This document shows positions 8,868-18,412 of a stretch of 64,000 nt of DNA, piece after piece (the stretch's first letter is position 1; each line of letters begins with the position of its first letter). Below the pieces are notes generated by a model. That model worked only from the letters and a program-made list of their open reading frames with translations. It was not told the origin of the DNA and ran no database searches. The stretch comes from Sporosarcina sp. FSL W8-0480 (GTDB taxonomy: Bacteria > Bacillota > Bacilli > Bacillales_A > Planococcaceae). Made by a program: the position numbers and the translations under genes. The stretch is from contig NZ_CP150166.1 in the NCBI RefSeq assembly GCF_037963765.1, positions 2,487,501 through 2,551,500 on the forward strand, in the 5' to 3' direction.

Positions 8868-8978
8868 GCAACTTTACTTGGAGAGGCGGGCATGATAGCC
8901 TTGGCGGGAAAAGCCAGCCCTAACGGCTGGGTTTCCTGGCTTGGGACTCATGCCCGCAGAGGCTCCAAGTCAAGTTGC
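8868..8978. repeat. Quasi-palindromic hairpin inside IS copy 2
   Basis: Same sequence and structure as 6730-6840, between the transposase stop and the left terminal repeat of copy 2. Confidence 0.75.
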
Positions 8979-8996
8979 TTCACGATGCATCAAGTC

Positions 8997-10175
8997 TTAC
9001 GACTTTTTAGCTGTAAACAATCGTTTATTCCAGTATTTATTTGATTCGACATAACTGATGAGTACGGCGCCAATCAACCTAAAAGCGGATTGGGTATTCG
9101 GGAAGATCCGGATAACTCTTTCACGCCTGCGGATCTCTTCATTCAGCCTTTCTACACCATTAGTGCTTCGTATCGACTTGCGATGGGCGATAGGAAAATT
9201 CATGTATTGGATTGAGTCTTCAAATCCCTCGTCAAGTATTTTTAATGCTTTTTGGTACTTGGGATTCTCTTCGTACTTTTCAAAGAACAGCTCTTTCAGA
9301 CTTCGCACGGTGTCCATATCTTCTGCGGCAAATATGCTTTTTAGTAGACTGATTGCTTCCTGGTTGTCCTTTTTAGGGAAAGCTTCTACGATGTTGCGTT
9401 TGAAGTGGACATTGCATCGCTGCCAAGAGGTTCCTAAAAAATCCTCTTGAATGGCTTTTTTAAGACCTTCATGGGCATCGGAAACAACCAGTTTTGGTGA
9501 TTGTAGACCTCTTGAAATAAGATGTTGGAAAAAGGAGGACCAACTCTTATAACTTTCGTTATGATCTACTTTCAACCCTAAGATTTCCCGACGACCTTCC
9601 TTGTCCACTCCCAAAGCGATGTAGACGGCTTTAGAGACTACACGGTTGTGCTCCCTAACTTTAATGTACATTGCGTCCACAAATAAGTAAGGATAAAAGT
9701 TTGTATTCAAAGGACGATTTGCCCATTCATTGACAATGGGATCCAGTTTCGCTGTAAGGGAGGAAACGAATGATTTTGACACACTCTTACCGCAAAGCTG
9801 TTCAACAATCTTGGTGACTTTTCGTGTTGACACCCCATTCACAACCATTTCAAGCATGGATAGAACAAGGGCTTGGTCACATCGCGCATATCTTTCAAAG
9901 ACTGAGGGAGCGAAATCACCTTGGCGAGTACGGGGAACCTTCAAAGTAATCTTTCCGATACTCATGGTAAAATCACGCTCATAATATCCGTTTCGATAAT
10001 CTACACGGTCGGCAGAACGCTCGTAGGACGCAGCGTTCAAGTACTCATCCCGTTCCATTTCCATGTATTCGTTCAGGACTAAAACGATTGTGGATTTGAC
10101 GACAGCATCAATGTTTGAATTCATCACAGAGTCTTTTAAAACATCCATATCTAGGTTAAAATTAAGTTGGGCCAT
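8997..10175 (-). CDS. IS256-family transposase, copy 2
   Basis: Residue-for-residue identical to the transposase at 6859-8037, with the same GGAGG-supported ATG start and the same DDE motifs. The lack of any difference between copies implies recent transposition or gene conversion. Nothing else is encoded in the element. Confidence 0.95.
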   Translation of the reverse strand: MAQLNFNLDMDVLKDSVMNSNIDAVVKSTIVLVLNEYMEMERDEYLNAASYERSADRVDYRNGYYERDFTMSIGKITLKVPRTRQGDFAPSVFERYARCDQALVLSMLEMVVNGVSTRKVTKIVEQLCGKSVSKSFVSSLTAKLDPIVNEWANRPLNTNFYPYLFVDAMYIKVREHNRVVSKAVYIALGVDKEGRREILGLKVDHNESYKSWSSFFQHLISRGLQSPKLVVSDAHEGLKKAIQEDFLGTSWQRCNVHFKRNIVEAFPKKDNQEAISLLKSIFAAEDMDTVRSLKELFFEKYEENPKYQKALKILDEGFEDSIQYMNFPIAHRKSIRSTNGVERLNEEIRRRERVIRIFPNTQSAFRLIGAVLISYVESNKYWNKRLFTAKKS

Positions 10176-10271
10176 TTTCCATTCCTCCAAATGTTTATCG
10201 TGGTTGAAAACATTTTATCACAAGGGATGGAAAAGGCCTTTTCCTATTTACACAATTATATGGACTTAATC

Positions 10272-10385
10272 ATTCTTTGAGCGTTTGTTGGACCTCTTGA
10301 GCGCTTGATGAACTTCTTGAGCGCGAAACGGGTTTCTTGAGCGCTGTGCAGAATTCTTGAGCGCGAAACGAACTTCTTGAGCGCA
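10272..10385 (+). repeat. 20-bp TTGAGCG array, right part
   Basis: Five to six units of the same TTGAGCG array, ending 26 bp before the sdhB terminator. Without the two IS copies the array would run about 980 bp as one block. Confidence 0.85.
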
Positions 10386-10410
10386 ACCCCTCTCATAACC
10401 TTTTTAAAAT

Positions 10411-10455
10411 AAAAAAACTGCCGCAGAAAGTTGTTTTCGACTTTCTTGGCAGTTT
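10411..10455 (-). terminator. Rho-independent terminator of sdhCAB
   Basis: On the minus strand AAACTGCC-AGAAAGT pairs with ACTTTCT-GGCAGTTT, followed by seven T residues. It lies 12 bp downstream of the sdhB stop. Confidence 0.9.
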
Positions 10456-10466
10456 CAAGTTTAAAA

Positions 10467-11264
10467 TCAGTCAACCATATGGTCGCTTCCGAAGAAGTTT
10501 TTAAACATTTGTACAGTTGTCGCGCGGTTCATCGCAGCGATTGATGTTGTCAATGGAATGCCTTTCGGACATGCGACGACACAGTTTTGTGAGTTACCAC
10601 ATTCTGTGATACCGCCGTCTGACATGATTGTAGCAAGTCTTTCGTCTCTATTCATCGCGCCAGTTGGATGTGCGTTGAACAGACGAACTTGTGACAATAA
10701 TGCTGGTCCGATGAAGTTAGACTTATCATTGACGTTCGGACATGCTTCAAGACAAACACCACATGTCATACATTTAGATAATTCATAAGCCCATTGACGT
10801 TTGCGTTCAGGCATACGTGGACCTTCACCAAGGTCATACGTTCCATCGATTGGAACCCAAGCTTTAATTCGTTTCAATGAATCGAACATGAATTCACGGT
10901 CGACAACAAGGTCACGGACAACAGGGAATGTTCTCATTGGTTCAAGTTTGATCGGTTGTGTCAACTGGTCAACTAAAGCTGTACAAGATTGACGTGGACG
11001 CCCGTTAATAACCATTGAACATGCACCACATACTTCTTCAAGGCAGTTCATGTCCCAGTTTACCGGTGTCGTCTTGTCCCCTTTTGCATTGACTGGGTTA
11101 CGACGAATTTCCATCAATGCGGAAATGACGTTCATATTAGGTCTATAAGGGATTTCAAAACTTTCCCAATATGGTTTTGAGTCAGGTGTATCTTGACGTT
11201 GAATTTCAAACTTTACTGTTTTACTTGATACTTTCTGATCTAACACAGCTGTTTGCTCACTCAT
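10467..11264 (-). CDS. sdhB: Succinate dehydrogenase iron-sulfur subunit
   Basis: A 265-residue electron-transfer subunit of complex II. Cysteines for the [2Fe-2S] centre lie in CLEEVCGACSMVING. CMTCGVCLEACP binds the [4Fe-4S] centre, and CGNSQNCVVACPKG supplies the rest of the [3Fe-4S] and [4Fe-4S] ligands. It passes electrons from SdhA flavin to menaquinone at the membrane. A TTG sits 1 nt after GGAGG, so the ATG at 11264, 10 nt from AGGAGG and 5 nt past the sdhA stop, is the better start. Confidence 0.96.
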   Translation of the reverse strand: MSEQTAVLDQKVSSKTVKFEIQRQDTPDSKPYWESFEIPYRPNMNVISALMEIRRNPVNAKGDKTTPVNWDMNCLEEVCGACSMVINGRPRQSCTALVDQLTQPIKLEPMRTFPVVRDLVVDREFMFDSLKRIKAWVPIDGTYDLGEGPRMPERKRQWAYELSKCMTCGVCLEACPNVNDKSNFIGPALLSQVRLFNAHPTGAMNRDERLATIMSDGGITECGNSQNCVVACPKGIPLTTSIAAMNRATTVQMFKNFFGSDHMVD

Positions 11265-11269
11265 TTGTG

Positions 11270-13024
11270 TCAATCCTCCTTCTTCGCAGAATAGTCACGT
11301 TTACGAGGTGGAATCAAGGAAACATCTACTTCTTCATAAGAAAGGATTGGCGCAGACTTTCCATCGAACTCTGCAATTGTCGTTTTCAAGAAGTTTTCAT
11401 CATCACGGTTCGGGAACTCAGGTTTGTAATGCGCGCCACGGCTTTCATTACGGTTAAGCGCTCCGAGAGTGATAACACGGGCCAAGTACAGCATGTTTTT
11501 CAATTGGCGTGTGAAAGTAGCACCTTGGTTCGACCATTGTTGCGTATCTGTAACACTGATATTTTCATAACGCTCAAGAAGCTCTTGGATTTTATCATCC
11601 GTTTGTTGAAGCTTGTCGTTGTAACGAACAACTGTCACGTTGTCAGTCATGATTTCACCAAGTTCTCTATGAAGCATATAAGCATTCTCGGTTCCATCCA
11701 TCTTCAATGTCGCTTCCCACTGCTGTTGCTCTTCCTTAATAGCAGTTTCAAAAATTGTGGATGGCAATTCGTCAGCAGTGCGTTTTACGCCGCGCATATA
11801 TTTAACAGCTTCCGGCCCTGCAACCATGCCACCATAAATAGCGGAAAGAAGTGAGTTAGCTCCAAGACGGTTAGCTCCGTGTTGAGAGTAGTCACATTCT
11901 CCTGCTGCAAACAATCCAGGGATGCTTGTTTGTTGCTCATAGTCAACCCATAGTCCGCCCATTGAGTAGTGGACAGCCGGGAAGATTTTCATCGGTAACT
12001 TGCGTGGATCATCACCTGTGAATTTCTCATAGATTTCAATGATACCGCCAAGTTTAATATCAAGTTCTTTCGGATCTTTATGGGAAAGGTCAAGGTATAC
12101 CATGTTTTCCCCGTTAACACCCAATTTTTGATTTACACAGACATCGAAAATCTCACGCGTCGCAATATCACGCGGTACGAGGTTTCCGTAATCAGGATAT
12201 TTTTCTTCAAGGAAGTACCAAGGCTTACCGTCTTTGTATGTCCAAATACGACCGCCTTCACCACGTGCAGATTCACTCATCAGACGAAGTTTATCGTCTC
12301 CCGGAATTGCAGTAGGGTGGATTTGGATGAATTCACCATTTGCATATTTAGCACCTTGCTGATAAACGATGGAAGCCGCTGAACCAGTGTTGATAACTGA
12401 GTTCGTTGATTTACCAAAGATAATACCAGGTCCGCCTGTAGCCATGATAACTGCGTCACCAGGAAATGCTTTGATTTCCATAGTTTTCATGTTCTGTGCT
12501 TTGATACCACGGCAAATTCCTTCGTCATCCATAATAATTCCAAGGAATTCCCAGTGTTCGTATTTTTGAACAAGTCCAGCGACTTCATGACGACGAACTT
12601 GCTCATCCAATGCGTATAAAAGCTGTTGGCCAGTCGTTGCGCCTGCGAAAGCCGTGCGGTGATGTAATGTACCACCAAAACGGCGGAAGTCCAATAATCC
12701 TTCAGGTGTACGGTTGAACATAACACCCATCCGGTCCATCAAGTGGATGATTCCTGGTGCTGCTTCAGCCATCGCTTTAACCGGTGGCTGGTTCGCAAGG
12801 AAGTCCCCACCGTATACAGTATCGTCAAAGTGAATTGCTGGAGAGTCACCTTCACCTTTTGTATTCACTGCGCCGTTAATGCCGCCTTGTGCACAAACGG
12901 AGTGGGAGCGTTTAACCGGAACGAGTGAGAATAAATCAACCCCGACTCCTTCTTCCGCAGCTTTGATAGCTGCCATCAAGCCTGCAAGTCCGCCGCCGAC
13001 GACAATCAATCTGCCTTTTGCCAT
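11270..13024 (-). CDS. sdhA: Succinate dehydrogenase flavoprotein subunit
   Basis: A 584-residue catalytic subunit. GRLIVVGGGLAGLMAAIKAAE is the FAD dinucleotide fold. RSHSVCAQGGINGAVN contains the histidine that carries covalent FAD, and HPTAIPGDDKLRLMSESARGEGG and HYSMGGLWVDYEQQTSIPGL form the dicarboxylate site. It oxidises succinate to fumarate in the TCA cycle. It is the middle gene of sdhC-sdhA-sdhB, the standard Bacillales order. The spacing to sdhB is short and coupled. Confidence 0.97.
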   Translation of the reverse strand: MAKGRLIVVGGGLAGLMAAIKAAEEGVGVDLFSLVPVKRSHSVCAQGGINGAVNTKGEGDSPAIHFDDTVYGGDFLANQPPVKAMAEAAPGIIHLMDRMGVMFNRTPEGLLDFRRFGGTLHHRTAFAGATTGQQLLYALDEQVRRHEVAGLVQKYEHWEFLGIIMDDEGICRGIKAQNMKTMEIKAFPGDAVIMATGGPGIIFGKSTNSVINTGSAASIVYQQGAKYANGEFIQIHPTAIPGDDKLRLMSESARGEGGRIWTYKDGKPWYFLEEKYPDYGNLVPRDIATREIFDVCVNQKLGVNGENMVYLDLSHKDPKELDIKLGGIIEIYEKFTGDDPRKLPMKIFPAVHYSMGGLWVDYEQQTSIPGLFAAGECDYSQHGANRLGANSLLSAIYGGMVAGPEAVKYMRGVKRTADELPSTIFETAIKEEQQQWEATLKMDGTENAYMLHRELGEIMTDNVTVVRYNDKLQQTDDKIQELLERYENISVTDTQQWSNQGATFTRQLKNMLYLARVITLGALNRNESRGAHYKPEFPNRDDENFLKTTIAEFDGKSAPILSYEEVDVSLIPPRKRDYSAKKED

Positions 13025-13078
13025 TATATTTCACTCCTCAAATTTTACATGTTCTAAAAATTACCGTATACTTCTCTC

Positions 13079-13687
13079 TTACACAAATGCTAGTAGAGCT
13101 TGTACACCAATTACGGAAAGAACTAAGAATGCGACAATTGTTATATATGTAACAATCGTTTGTGAGCGTGGAGATTGCGTGATTCCCCATGTGACAGCGA
13201 ACGACCAAAGTCCATTAGCCAAGTGGAATGTCGCTGCTAATACACCAGCGATATAAAACACTAACATGAATGGATTTGACAGAACGTTAGCCATCATATC
13301 GAAATTCACTTCTGCGCCAAGCGCCTTTTGAATCCTTGTTTCATAAACATGCCATGCAATGAATATGACTAAGAATACACCCGTAATGCGTTGCAAGAAG
13401 AACATCCAGTTACGGAATGTACCGTAGCGCTGAACATTATTTTTCGCGGTGAAAGCTATGTACACACCATAAAATCCGTGGAACATTAAAGGTATATAGA
13501 TAATGAACCACTCCAGGAACAGGACAAAAGGCAAGTTCCCCATGAAATTGGATGCAGTATTGAATGCCTCTTCACCGCGCGTTGCAAAATGGTTGATCAC
13601 CAAGTGCTGAGCTACGAATAACCCAACCGGAATAACTCCGAGCAAAGAATGCAGTCGGCGCAAGTAAAAATCTGATTCTCTCGACAA
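13079..13687 (-). CDS. sdhC: Succinate dehydrogenase cytochrome b558 subunit
   Basis: A 202-residue membrane anchor with five hydrophobic segments and conserved histidines (LRRLHSLLG, AQHLVINH, FHGFYGVYIAF, AWHVYETR, FHLANGLW) that ligate two haem b groups in the Bacillus type. A longer frame begins 78 bp upstream, but GGGAGGG lies 8 nt before the TTG at 13687. That start gives 202 residues, the length of the B. subtilis protein. It anchors SdhAB and reduces menaquinone. A sigma-A promoter lies about 110 bp upstream. Confidence 0.95.
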   Translation of the reverse strand: MSRESDFYLRRLHSLLGVIPVGLFVAQHLVINHFATRGEEAFNTASNFMGNLPFVLFLEWFIIYIPLMFHGFYGVYIAFTAKNNVQRYGTFRNWMFFLQRITGVFLVIFIAWHVYETRIQKALGAEVNFDMMANVLSNPFMLVFYIAGVLAATFHLANGLWSFAVTWGITQSPRSQTIVTYITIVAFLVLSVIGVQALLAFV

Positions 13688-13797
13688 GTCTTTTACCCTC
13701 CCTTGTGAATGAGATATGACCCGAAAAGTTTCGCTTTTTGTACAAATGAGGAACGATTTCGGCATGTCTCTTCATGGTACAATATGATAACATGTTC

Positions 13798-13826
13798 ATT
13801 GTACTCCTCGCTTTTGAGGAGGTCAA
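13798..13826 (-). promoter_or_regulatory. sigma-A promoter of sdhCAB
   Basis: The minus strand reads TTGACC (13821-13826), a 17-nt spacer, then TACAAT (13798-13803), about 110 bp before the sdhC start. The spacer contains a small CCTC/GAGG dyad. Confidence 0.65.
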
Positions 13827-13898
13827 GGTGATGTGAACTTTTATAGACACATTAAAAAATCATCAAATATTTAGACTTCCCCGAAAGGATTGCATGTT

Positions 13899-14318
13899 TT
13901 GGACAAACATACTACACACAGCGCCCCCACCCGACTCGGATACGAAATCATACGCGATCATGTCCTTCCCGGTATATTAGGTAAACATGAAGATGACATC
14001 CTTTACTGGGCAGGAAAAGACGTTGCACGGAAATTCCCGATTTTTTCAGTTGACGAATTACCAGATTTCTTTGCGGAAGCCGGTTGGGGTACCCTAACAC
14101 CATTCCCTGGGAAAACATCCAAAGACGAAGCTGTTTTCATATTGAACCAAGAAGATCAGATTTTATTGGAAAAAAGATCCTATCAACTTGAAGCTGGATT
14201 CATTGCCGAACAGTTCCAGAAGCTCAACGGTGTACTTACAGAGTGCTATGGTGAAAAGGTTCCGAAAGAAAATCATATTCGGTTCCAAGTAAAATGGGAT
14301 ATAAAGACGAAAATTTGA
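13899..14318 (+). CDS. yslB: YslB family protein (DUF2507)
   Basis: A protein of about 139 residues, divergent from sdhC. LGYEIIRDHVLPGILG, ILYWAGKDVARKFPI, FFAEAGWGTL and LEAGFIAEQFQ are the conserved blocks of the YslB family, which lies between uvrC and sdhC in many Bacillales. The fold is related to the haem/NO-binding-like V4R group, but the function is unknown. An in-frame TTG at 13890 abuts AAAGGA, so the TTG at 13899 with 9-nt spacing is preferred. Confidence 0.85.
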   Translation: MDKHTTHSAPTRLGYEIIRDHVLPGILGKHEDDILYWAGKDVARKFPIFSVDELPDFFAEAGWGTLTPFPGKTSKDEAVFILNQEDQILLEKRSYQLEAGFIAEQFQKLNGVLTECYGEKVPKENHIRFQVKWDIKTKI

Positions 14319-14355
14319 AATAGGAGGGAGCTCATCTTTCGAGATGCAGCTCCCT

Positions 14356-16134
14356 TCATTCATCTTTCTTGAAATATTGATTTACGCTTTCAGCAACTTT
14401 TAAGGGAAGGCCCGCTTCATTCAACTCATTTACGGATGCTTCGCGTATTTTTTTCATTGAACCAAAATGCTTTAATAGAAGTTTCTTCCTTTTCGGACCA
14501 ACACCCGGCAGCCCATCCAAAGCTGATGTCAATGAACTCGAATCCCTTCGTTGTCTATGGAACGTAATAACGAAGCGATGCACTTCATCCTGAATTCGCT
14601 GAAGCAGATAAAAAGCTTCGCTTGTTCGTTTCAAAGGGACGATTTCTATAGGATTCCCATACAACAATTGTGCCGTCTGATGCTTTTCATCTTTGGCAAG
14701 TCCTGCTATCGGGATGGACAATCCTAATTCATCCTCAATTACTTCACGTGCAATCTCCATCTGGCCTTTTCCACCGTCAACGATGATCAAGTCCGGCAAC
14801 GGTAGATTATCCCTCAATACTCTTATATACCGCCTTCTGATCACTTCGCGCATTGCTCCATAATCGTCGTGGGCAGCGGCTGTCTTCGTTTTGTATTTCC
14901 TATAATCCTTGCGATTTGGTCTGCCATCTATGAATGATACCATCGCGGATACTGGATCGACTCCCCCCGTATGTGAGTTGTCGAAAGCTTCAATTCGTAG
15001 AGGGGTTGCAATATTCATAGCCTCCCCAAGGTCTTCACAAGCCCCGATAGTCCGTTGCTCTTGACGTTCGATGAGCTGAAACTTTTCATTCAAAGAAATT
15101 TGTGCATTTTTTATCGACAGCTTCACAAGGTCCTTTTTCTTTCCTCTTTGAGGGATAAACACATTTACGTCTAACAGCTGTTGGACAATTTCCCGATCAA
15201 CGCCTTCTGGCAATAAAATCTCCTTTGGCGTGAAATGTCCTGATTTTCCATAAAACTGCCCGATAAAGGTTAGCATTTCCTCTTCCGGTTCCTGATAAAG
15301 CGGAAAAATCGAGACATCCCTTTCAATCAGTTTCCCTTGGCGGACAAAAAACACTTGTACGCACATCCAACCCTTTTCTACTGCATAGCCAAATACATCA
15401 CGATCAGTGAAGTCATTCATCATCATTGTCTGTTTTTCCATGACGGCTTCAATATTTGAAATCTGATCCCGGAATTCCTTTGCCCGTTCAAACTCTAAAT
15501 TCTCTGCGGCGGCGGACATCTTTTCAGTCAAATCATTTTTCACAGTTTTATAGCCGCCATTAAGGAATTTGCTAATATCATCAACCATTTCCTTATACGT
15601 TTCCTCGCCAATTTCGTTGACACAAGGGGCAAGGCATTGTCCTAAATGATAATAGAGACATACTCTATCAGGTAATTGATGACATTTTCGATAAGGATAC
15701 AACCGGTCTAACAGTTTTTTCGTTTCATGGGCGGCCGTCGCATTCGGGTAAGGGCCGAAATACTTCCCTTTATCCTTTTTCAATTGTCTTGTTACGATTA
15801 ACTTCGGATGACGTTCCGCGGTGATTTTCAAATAAGGGTACGTCTTATCATCTTTTAACATGATGTTGTATTTCGGATCATATTGTTTGATCATATTCAG
15901 CTCAAGTATGAGTGCTTCTATATTGGAGCCAGTAACGATATATTCAAAATCCTCGATTTCACCCACAAGCCTTTGCGTCTTGGCATCATGGCTTCCGGTG
16001 AAATAACTGCGGACCCTGTTTTTCAGGATTTTCGCTTTTCCCACATAAATGATTGTGCCTTGACGGTCCTTCATCAAGTAACAGCCCGGTAGATCAGGCA
16101 GTAAGGACAATTTATGCTCAATGATTTCATTCAT
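14356..16134 (-). CDS. uvrC: Excinuclease ABC subunit C
   Basis: A 592-residue nucleotide-excision repair endonuclease. The N-terminal GIY-YIG domain starts at [28 protein letters not shown] helix ([22 protein letters not shown]) sits near residue 205, the RNase H-like domain carries [12 protein letters not shown] and [10 protein letters not shown], and the end has a helix-hairpin-helix ([19 protein letters not shown]). It cuts on both sides of lesions bound by UvrAB. The ATG at 16134 follows AGGTGAG; a GTG 9 bp upstream is also possible. It is downstream of trxA, as in B. subtilis. Confidence 0.96.
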   Translation of the reverse strand: MNEIIEHKLSLLPDLPGCYLMKDRQGTIIYVGKAKILKNRVRSYFTGSHDAKTQRLVGEIEDFEYIVTGSNIEALILELNMIKQYDPKYNIMLKDDKTYPYLKITAERHPKLIVTRQLKKDKGKYFGPYPNATAAHETKKLLDRLYPYRKCHQLPDRVCLYYHLGQCLAPCVNEIGEETYKEMVDDISKFLNGGYKTVKNDLTEKMSAAAENLEFERAKEFRDQISNIEAVMEKQTMMMNDFTDRDVFGYAVEKGWMCVQVFFVRQGKLIERDVSIFPLYQEPEEEMLTFIGQFYGKSGHFTPKEILLPEGVDREIVQQLLDVNVFIPQRGKKKDLVKLSIKNAQISLNEKFQLIERQEQRTIGACEDLGEAMNIATPLRIEAFDNSHTGGVDPVSAMVSFIDGRPNRKDYRKYKTKTAAAHDDYGAMREVIRRRYIRVLRDNLPLPDLIIVDGGKGQMEIAREVIEDELGLSIPIAGLAKDEKHQTAQLLYGNPIEIVPLKRTSEAFYLLQRIQDEVHRFVITFHRQRRDSSSLTSALDGLPGVGPKRKKLLLKHFGSMKKIREASVNELNEAGLPLKVAESVNQYFKKDE

Positions 16135-16148
16135 CGTTCTCACCTACT

Positions 16149-16182
16149 AAAAAACCGGGTTCCTGTAAAGGTTCCCGGTTTA
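16149..16182 (-). terminator. Rho-independent terminator of trxA
   Basis: On the minus strand AACCGGG pairs with CCCGGTT, followed by TTTTTAG. It sits between trxA and uvrC, so uvrC is served by readthrough or its own promoter. Confidence 0.8.
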
Positions 16183-16191
16183 AATAAAGTC

Positions 16192-16506
16192 TTACGCGTG
16201 TTTTTCGATCAATTCTGCAAGTTGCTCTTTCGGTTGGAACCCGACAACTTTATCCACGATTTCTCCGTCTTTAAAAAGAACAAGAGTTGGGATAGACATG
16301 ATTCCGAATTCGCCTGCAGTTGCTTGGTTTTCGTCAACATCAACTTTAACGATTTTTGCTTTTCCGTTAAGGTCGCCGTCAAGTTCTTCCAATACAGGAG
16401 CAATCATTTTACAAGGTCCGCACCATGTTGCCCAGAAGTCAACAAGTACAAGTCCGTCTTTTGTTTGGTCTTTAAAGTCTGCATCAGTCGCGTGAACTAT
16501 AGCCAT
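16192..16506 (-). CDS. trxA: Thioredoxin
   Basis: A 104-residue protein with the redox centre WATWCGPCKMIAPVLEEL and the cis-proline segment SIPTLVLFKDG. It reduces cytoplasmic disulfides (ribonucleotide reductase, methionine sulfoxide reductases and others). AGGAGG precedes the ATG and a TATAAT box lies near 16548-16553 on the minus strand. In B. subtilis the upstream neighbour is etfA; here about 20 kb of accessory DNA intervenes. Confidence 0.97.
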   Translation of the reverse strand: MAIVHATDADFKDQTKDGLVLVDFWATWCGPCKMIAPVLEELDGDLNGKAKIVKVDVDENQATAGEFGIMSIPTLVLFKDGEIVDKVVGFQPKEQLAELIEKHA

Positions 16507-16597
16507 TTTAATCTTCCTCCTTTAGTAAATCCAACTATGTCTGCATTATAGCATGATGATTTCGTACGGGCGAAATATCTGCTTCTACTTATTATAA

Positions 16598-16703
16598 GAC
16601 TGTTTCCATGGAAGTGCCTGACTTCCCATAGAACGCGGTGGACTTCTTATAGAAGTGTCCTGACCCCTTATACTAATGCGTTGGACTTCCCACCGGTAAG
16701 TGC
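16598..16703 (+). repeat. 21-22 bp periodic array, GACTTCC word
   Basis: Five degenerate units begin with GAC(T/C) at 16598, 16620, 16641, 16662 and 16684. The shared pattern is GACTTC-C/T-C/T-ATA. It lies upstream of trxA at the left edge of the accessory island. Confidence 0.6.
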
Positions 16704-17158
16704 AACTAACCTGAAATGGGGAAAGGAAGATCCCTTTCCTAACGTCCGGAAAGAAATCAAAAATGGCCCTTGGCCACTTCATCCTCTTGGTTTCCTAATG
16801 TTGATGAATTACGGGTTTTGTTTATGATTCTGACATCAAGGGAGGCCGGGAATCATCATAAACATAGCGCGCCTTCCCCCCTGAGTTGATTGTCAAGGAC
16901 TTTGTCTAAATCAATAAGATATACCATTTATCAGGTGGATGTAAGATCGATGTGTTAAACGATCAGCTAACTTAGCTGTCATTTTTTCATTTTCAAAGAT
17001 GATTGGTCCATTCTGTGAATTCCAAATTGGTGGTAACGTCGGCGCAAGCAAATCGAAAAAATTTAAAAAATTCCAAAGTTTCCAGAAGGATTTGTAGTTA
17101 CTGATGTAGAATACTTAAGGTAAGGGGAATAGCCAATTACTATGAGGGGGAGAAATAG
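16704..17158. other. Island edge without recognisable gene
   Basis: No frame with a ribosome site or family signature was seen. The 15-mer AAGTGCAACTAACCT at 16698-16712 recurs at 26659-26673. Base composition shifts to AT-rich toward the MauE-like gene, which is preceded by GAGGGGGAG. Confidence 0.5.
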
Positions 17159-17674
17159 GTGAATTTACTATTACATTCTTTTTTAATTGTTATTTTGTCT
17201 TTGAGCAGTATCTCCAAACTAAAAGATCTAAATTCTTTTAAGCAAACAATAGCTAACCTAGGCTTTCAACGTAAATTAATTAATATGTTAGCTTATTTAA
17301 TCCCGTTATTAGAATTAATAAGTGTTATTTTGCTCTTTACCAATAAGCCCTACGTTGGGTTTCTGTTAATTTTATTACTATCTGTATGTTTTATAACTGT
17401 AATTCTATATACTTTGAAAACCGCAAAAAAAATCAAATGTAATTGTTTTGGAAATTTAACTGAAGATATTATCGGATTAAAAACGTTTATCCATGTATTA
17501 ATTTTAGCTATTCCATCAATTTATCTCCTTTTAAAAGCAAATAGTCCTTTATGGTCAAACACTTTTATTGAGATTTGGCATTCATTACTATCTAATTCTG
17601 GCATAATAGTTATTTATCTTTTAGTAAATTCTATTAATAACTACAATAAAGCAATAAAAGCCAATTCATTTTGA
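17159..17674 (+). CDS. MauE/DoxX-like redox-associated membrane protein
   Basis: A 171-residue, very AT-rich protein with about five hydrophobic segments and the short motif KCNCFG at residues 93-98. The N-terminal SKLKDLNSFKQTIANLGF and LIPLLELISVILLF fit the MauE/DoxX-like family. Members of that family work with a thioredoxin-like partner in forming or maintaining disulfides outside the membrane. The GTG start follows GAGGGGGAG. The next gene, 13 bp on, encodes just such a thioredoxin-fold partner, and a six-cysteine peptide gene follows. The family call is moderately sure; the role in peptide oxidation is inference. Confidence 0.75.
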   Translation: MNLLLHSFLIVILSLSSISKLKDLNSFKQTIANLGFQRKLINMLAYLIPLLELISVILLFTNKPYVGFLLILLLSVCFITVILYTLKTAKKIKCNCFGNLTEDIIGLKTFIHVLILAIPSIYLLLKANSPLWSNTFIEIWHSLLSNSGIIVIYLLVNSINNYNKAIKANSF

Positions 17675-17687
17675 AGGAGAGGGTTTA

Positions 17688-18233
17688 ATGTTTTTTTACT
17701 CTTATACAATACTTTGGATAATAATAATCATTTTATCATTATCAGTTTTAATATTATTTAAGAAGTTAGCTCCCCCAAAACCTAGTCTCGATATGGAGGA
17801 GTTAGGTCTAGATAAAGGAATGAAAACACCAATTACAAACTTAAACGGATTAAAAAAAGAAAACGTAAATTTATTGGAACCAAAAAAGATTGGAACAGTA
17901 TTAATATATCTTTCTGTGAACTGCGGCGCCTGTGCAAATGTTTTACGTGACATTTCAAATTACGTGACAGATCACACTAACTTATCAGTTGTGATTTTTA
18001 TGAAAGGTGAAAATGAACGTGAAATAATTAATAAAGTTGGTGATCTAAATAATCAAATACCAATAATTTTCCTTACAGAAGAACATATTGGGTTGTTCAA
18101 AATTTCATTATTTCCATTTGCCTATTTTTTGTCATCCAAAGGCGTTGTCTTAGCTAAAGGGGGAGTACCAGCTGGAAGGAGACATCTAGAATTATTAACC
18201 CATTTAGCTATGTCAGGCAATAGATCTATATAA
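17688..18233 (+). CDS. Membrane-anchored thioredoxin-fold protein (MauD/TlpA-like)
   Basis: A 181-residue protein. Residues 5-25 form one membrane anchor (IIIIILSLSVLILF), followed by a thioredoxin-like domain with active site CGAC at residues 79-82 (LIYLSVNCGACANVL) and a cis-proline-like region (ISLFPFAYFLS). This matches MauD-type proteins that pair with MauE. The domain should face outside the cell. GGAGAG precedes the ATG. It probably oxidises or isomerises disulfides in the Cys-rich peptide encoded 21 bp downstream, comparable in role to BdbA/BdbB in the sublancin locus. Confidence 0.75.
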   Translation: MFFYSYTILWIIIIILSLSVLILFKKLAPPKPSLDMEELGLDKGMKTPITNLNGLKKENVNLLEPKKIGTVLIYLSVNCGACANVLRDISNYVTDHTNLSVVIFMKGENEREIINKVGDLNNQIPIIFLTEEHIGLFKISLFPFAYFLSSKGVVLAKGGVPAGRRHLELLTHLAMSGNRSI

Positions 18234-18254
18234 CTTGAAGGGAGGTGAACTGAT

Positions 18255-18395
18255 ATGGAATGGTTATGTTATGAGTACTGCAGTATAGACAAATGTAATT
18301 CTGTTTATTACTACTTGTATAGTAAATGTCGCTTGATGGATGCAGAAGGAACTATTTATGAAACTAAGATTACTAACTATGGATGTATATGTTAA
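18255..18395 (+). CDS. 46-residue six-cysteine peptide, candidate leaderless bacteriocin
   Basis: A short frame with GGAGGTGA placed 6 nt before the ATG. The product starts MEWLCYEYC and ends NYGCIC. Cysteines are at 5, 9, 14, 25, 44 and 46, an even number suited to three disulfides, and tyrosines are abundant. There is no signal peptide and no double-glycine leader. It lies between a MauE/thioredoxin-like redox pair and an ABC exporter, and a hairpin terminator follows it, as is usual for bacteriocin precursor genes. Size and cysteine count recall the defensin-like laterosporulin, but the spacing differs. The function is inferred from context only. Confidence 0.65.
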   Translation: MEWLCYEYCSIDKCNSVYYYLYSKCRLMDAEGTIYETKITNYGCIC

Positions 18396-18412
18396 CGGGA
18401 ATTTTTACACGT

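Larger units (their letters stand above)
8762..10271 (-). mobile_element. IS256-family insertion sequence, copy 2
   Basis: Same length (1510 bp), orientation and sequence as copy 1, offset by 2138 bp. It is flanked by its own 8-bp duplication ATTCTTTG (8754-8761 and 10272-10279), whose extra T is unusual for the array and is seen on both sides. It is therefore an independent insertion rather than half of a composite transposon. Its internal hairpin is at 8868-8978. Confidence 0.92.

Noticed and set aside
6624..10271. Composite transposon made of the two IS copies
   Set aside because: Each copy has its own target duplication, and only repeat DNA lies between them.
11171..11854. 227-codon plus frame opposite sdhA/sdhB
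   Set aside because: Shadow of the sdh coding sequence; no ribosome site.
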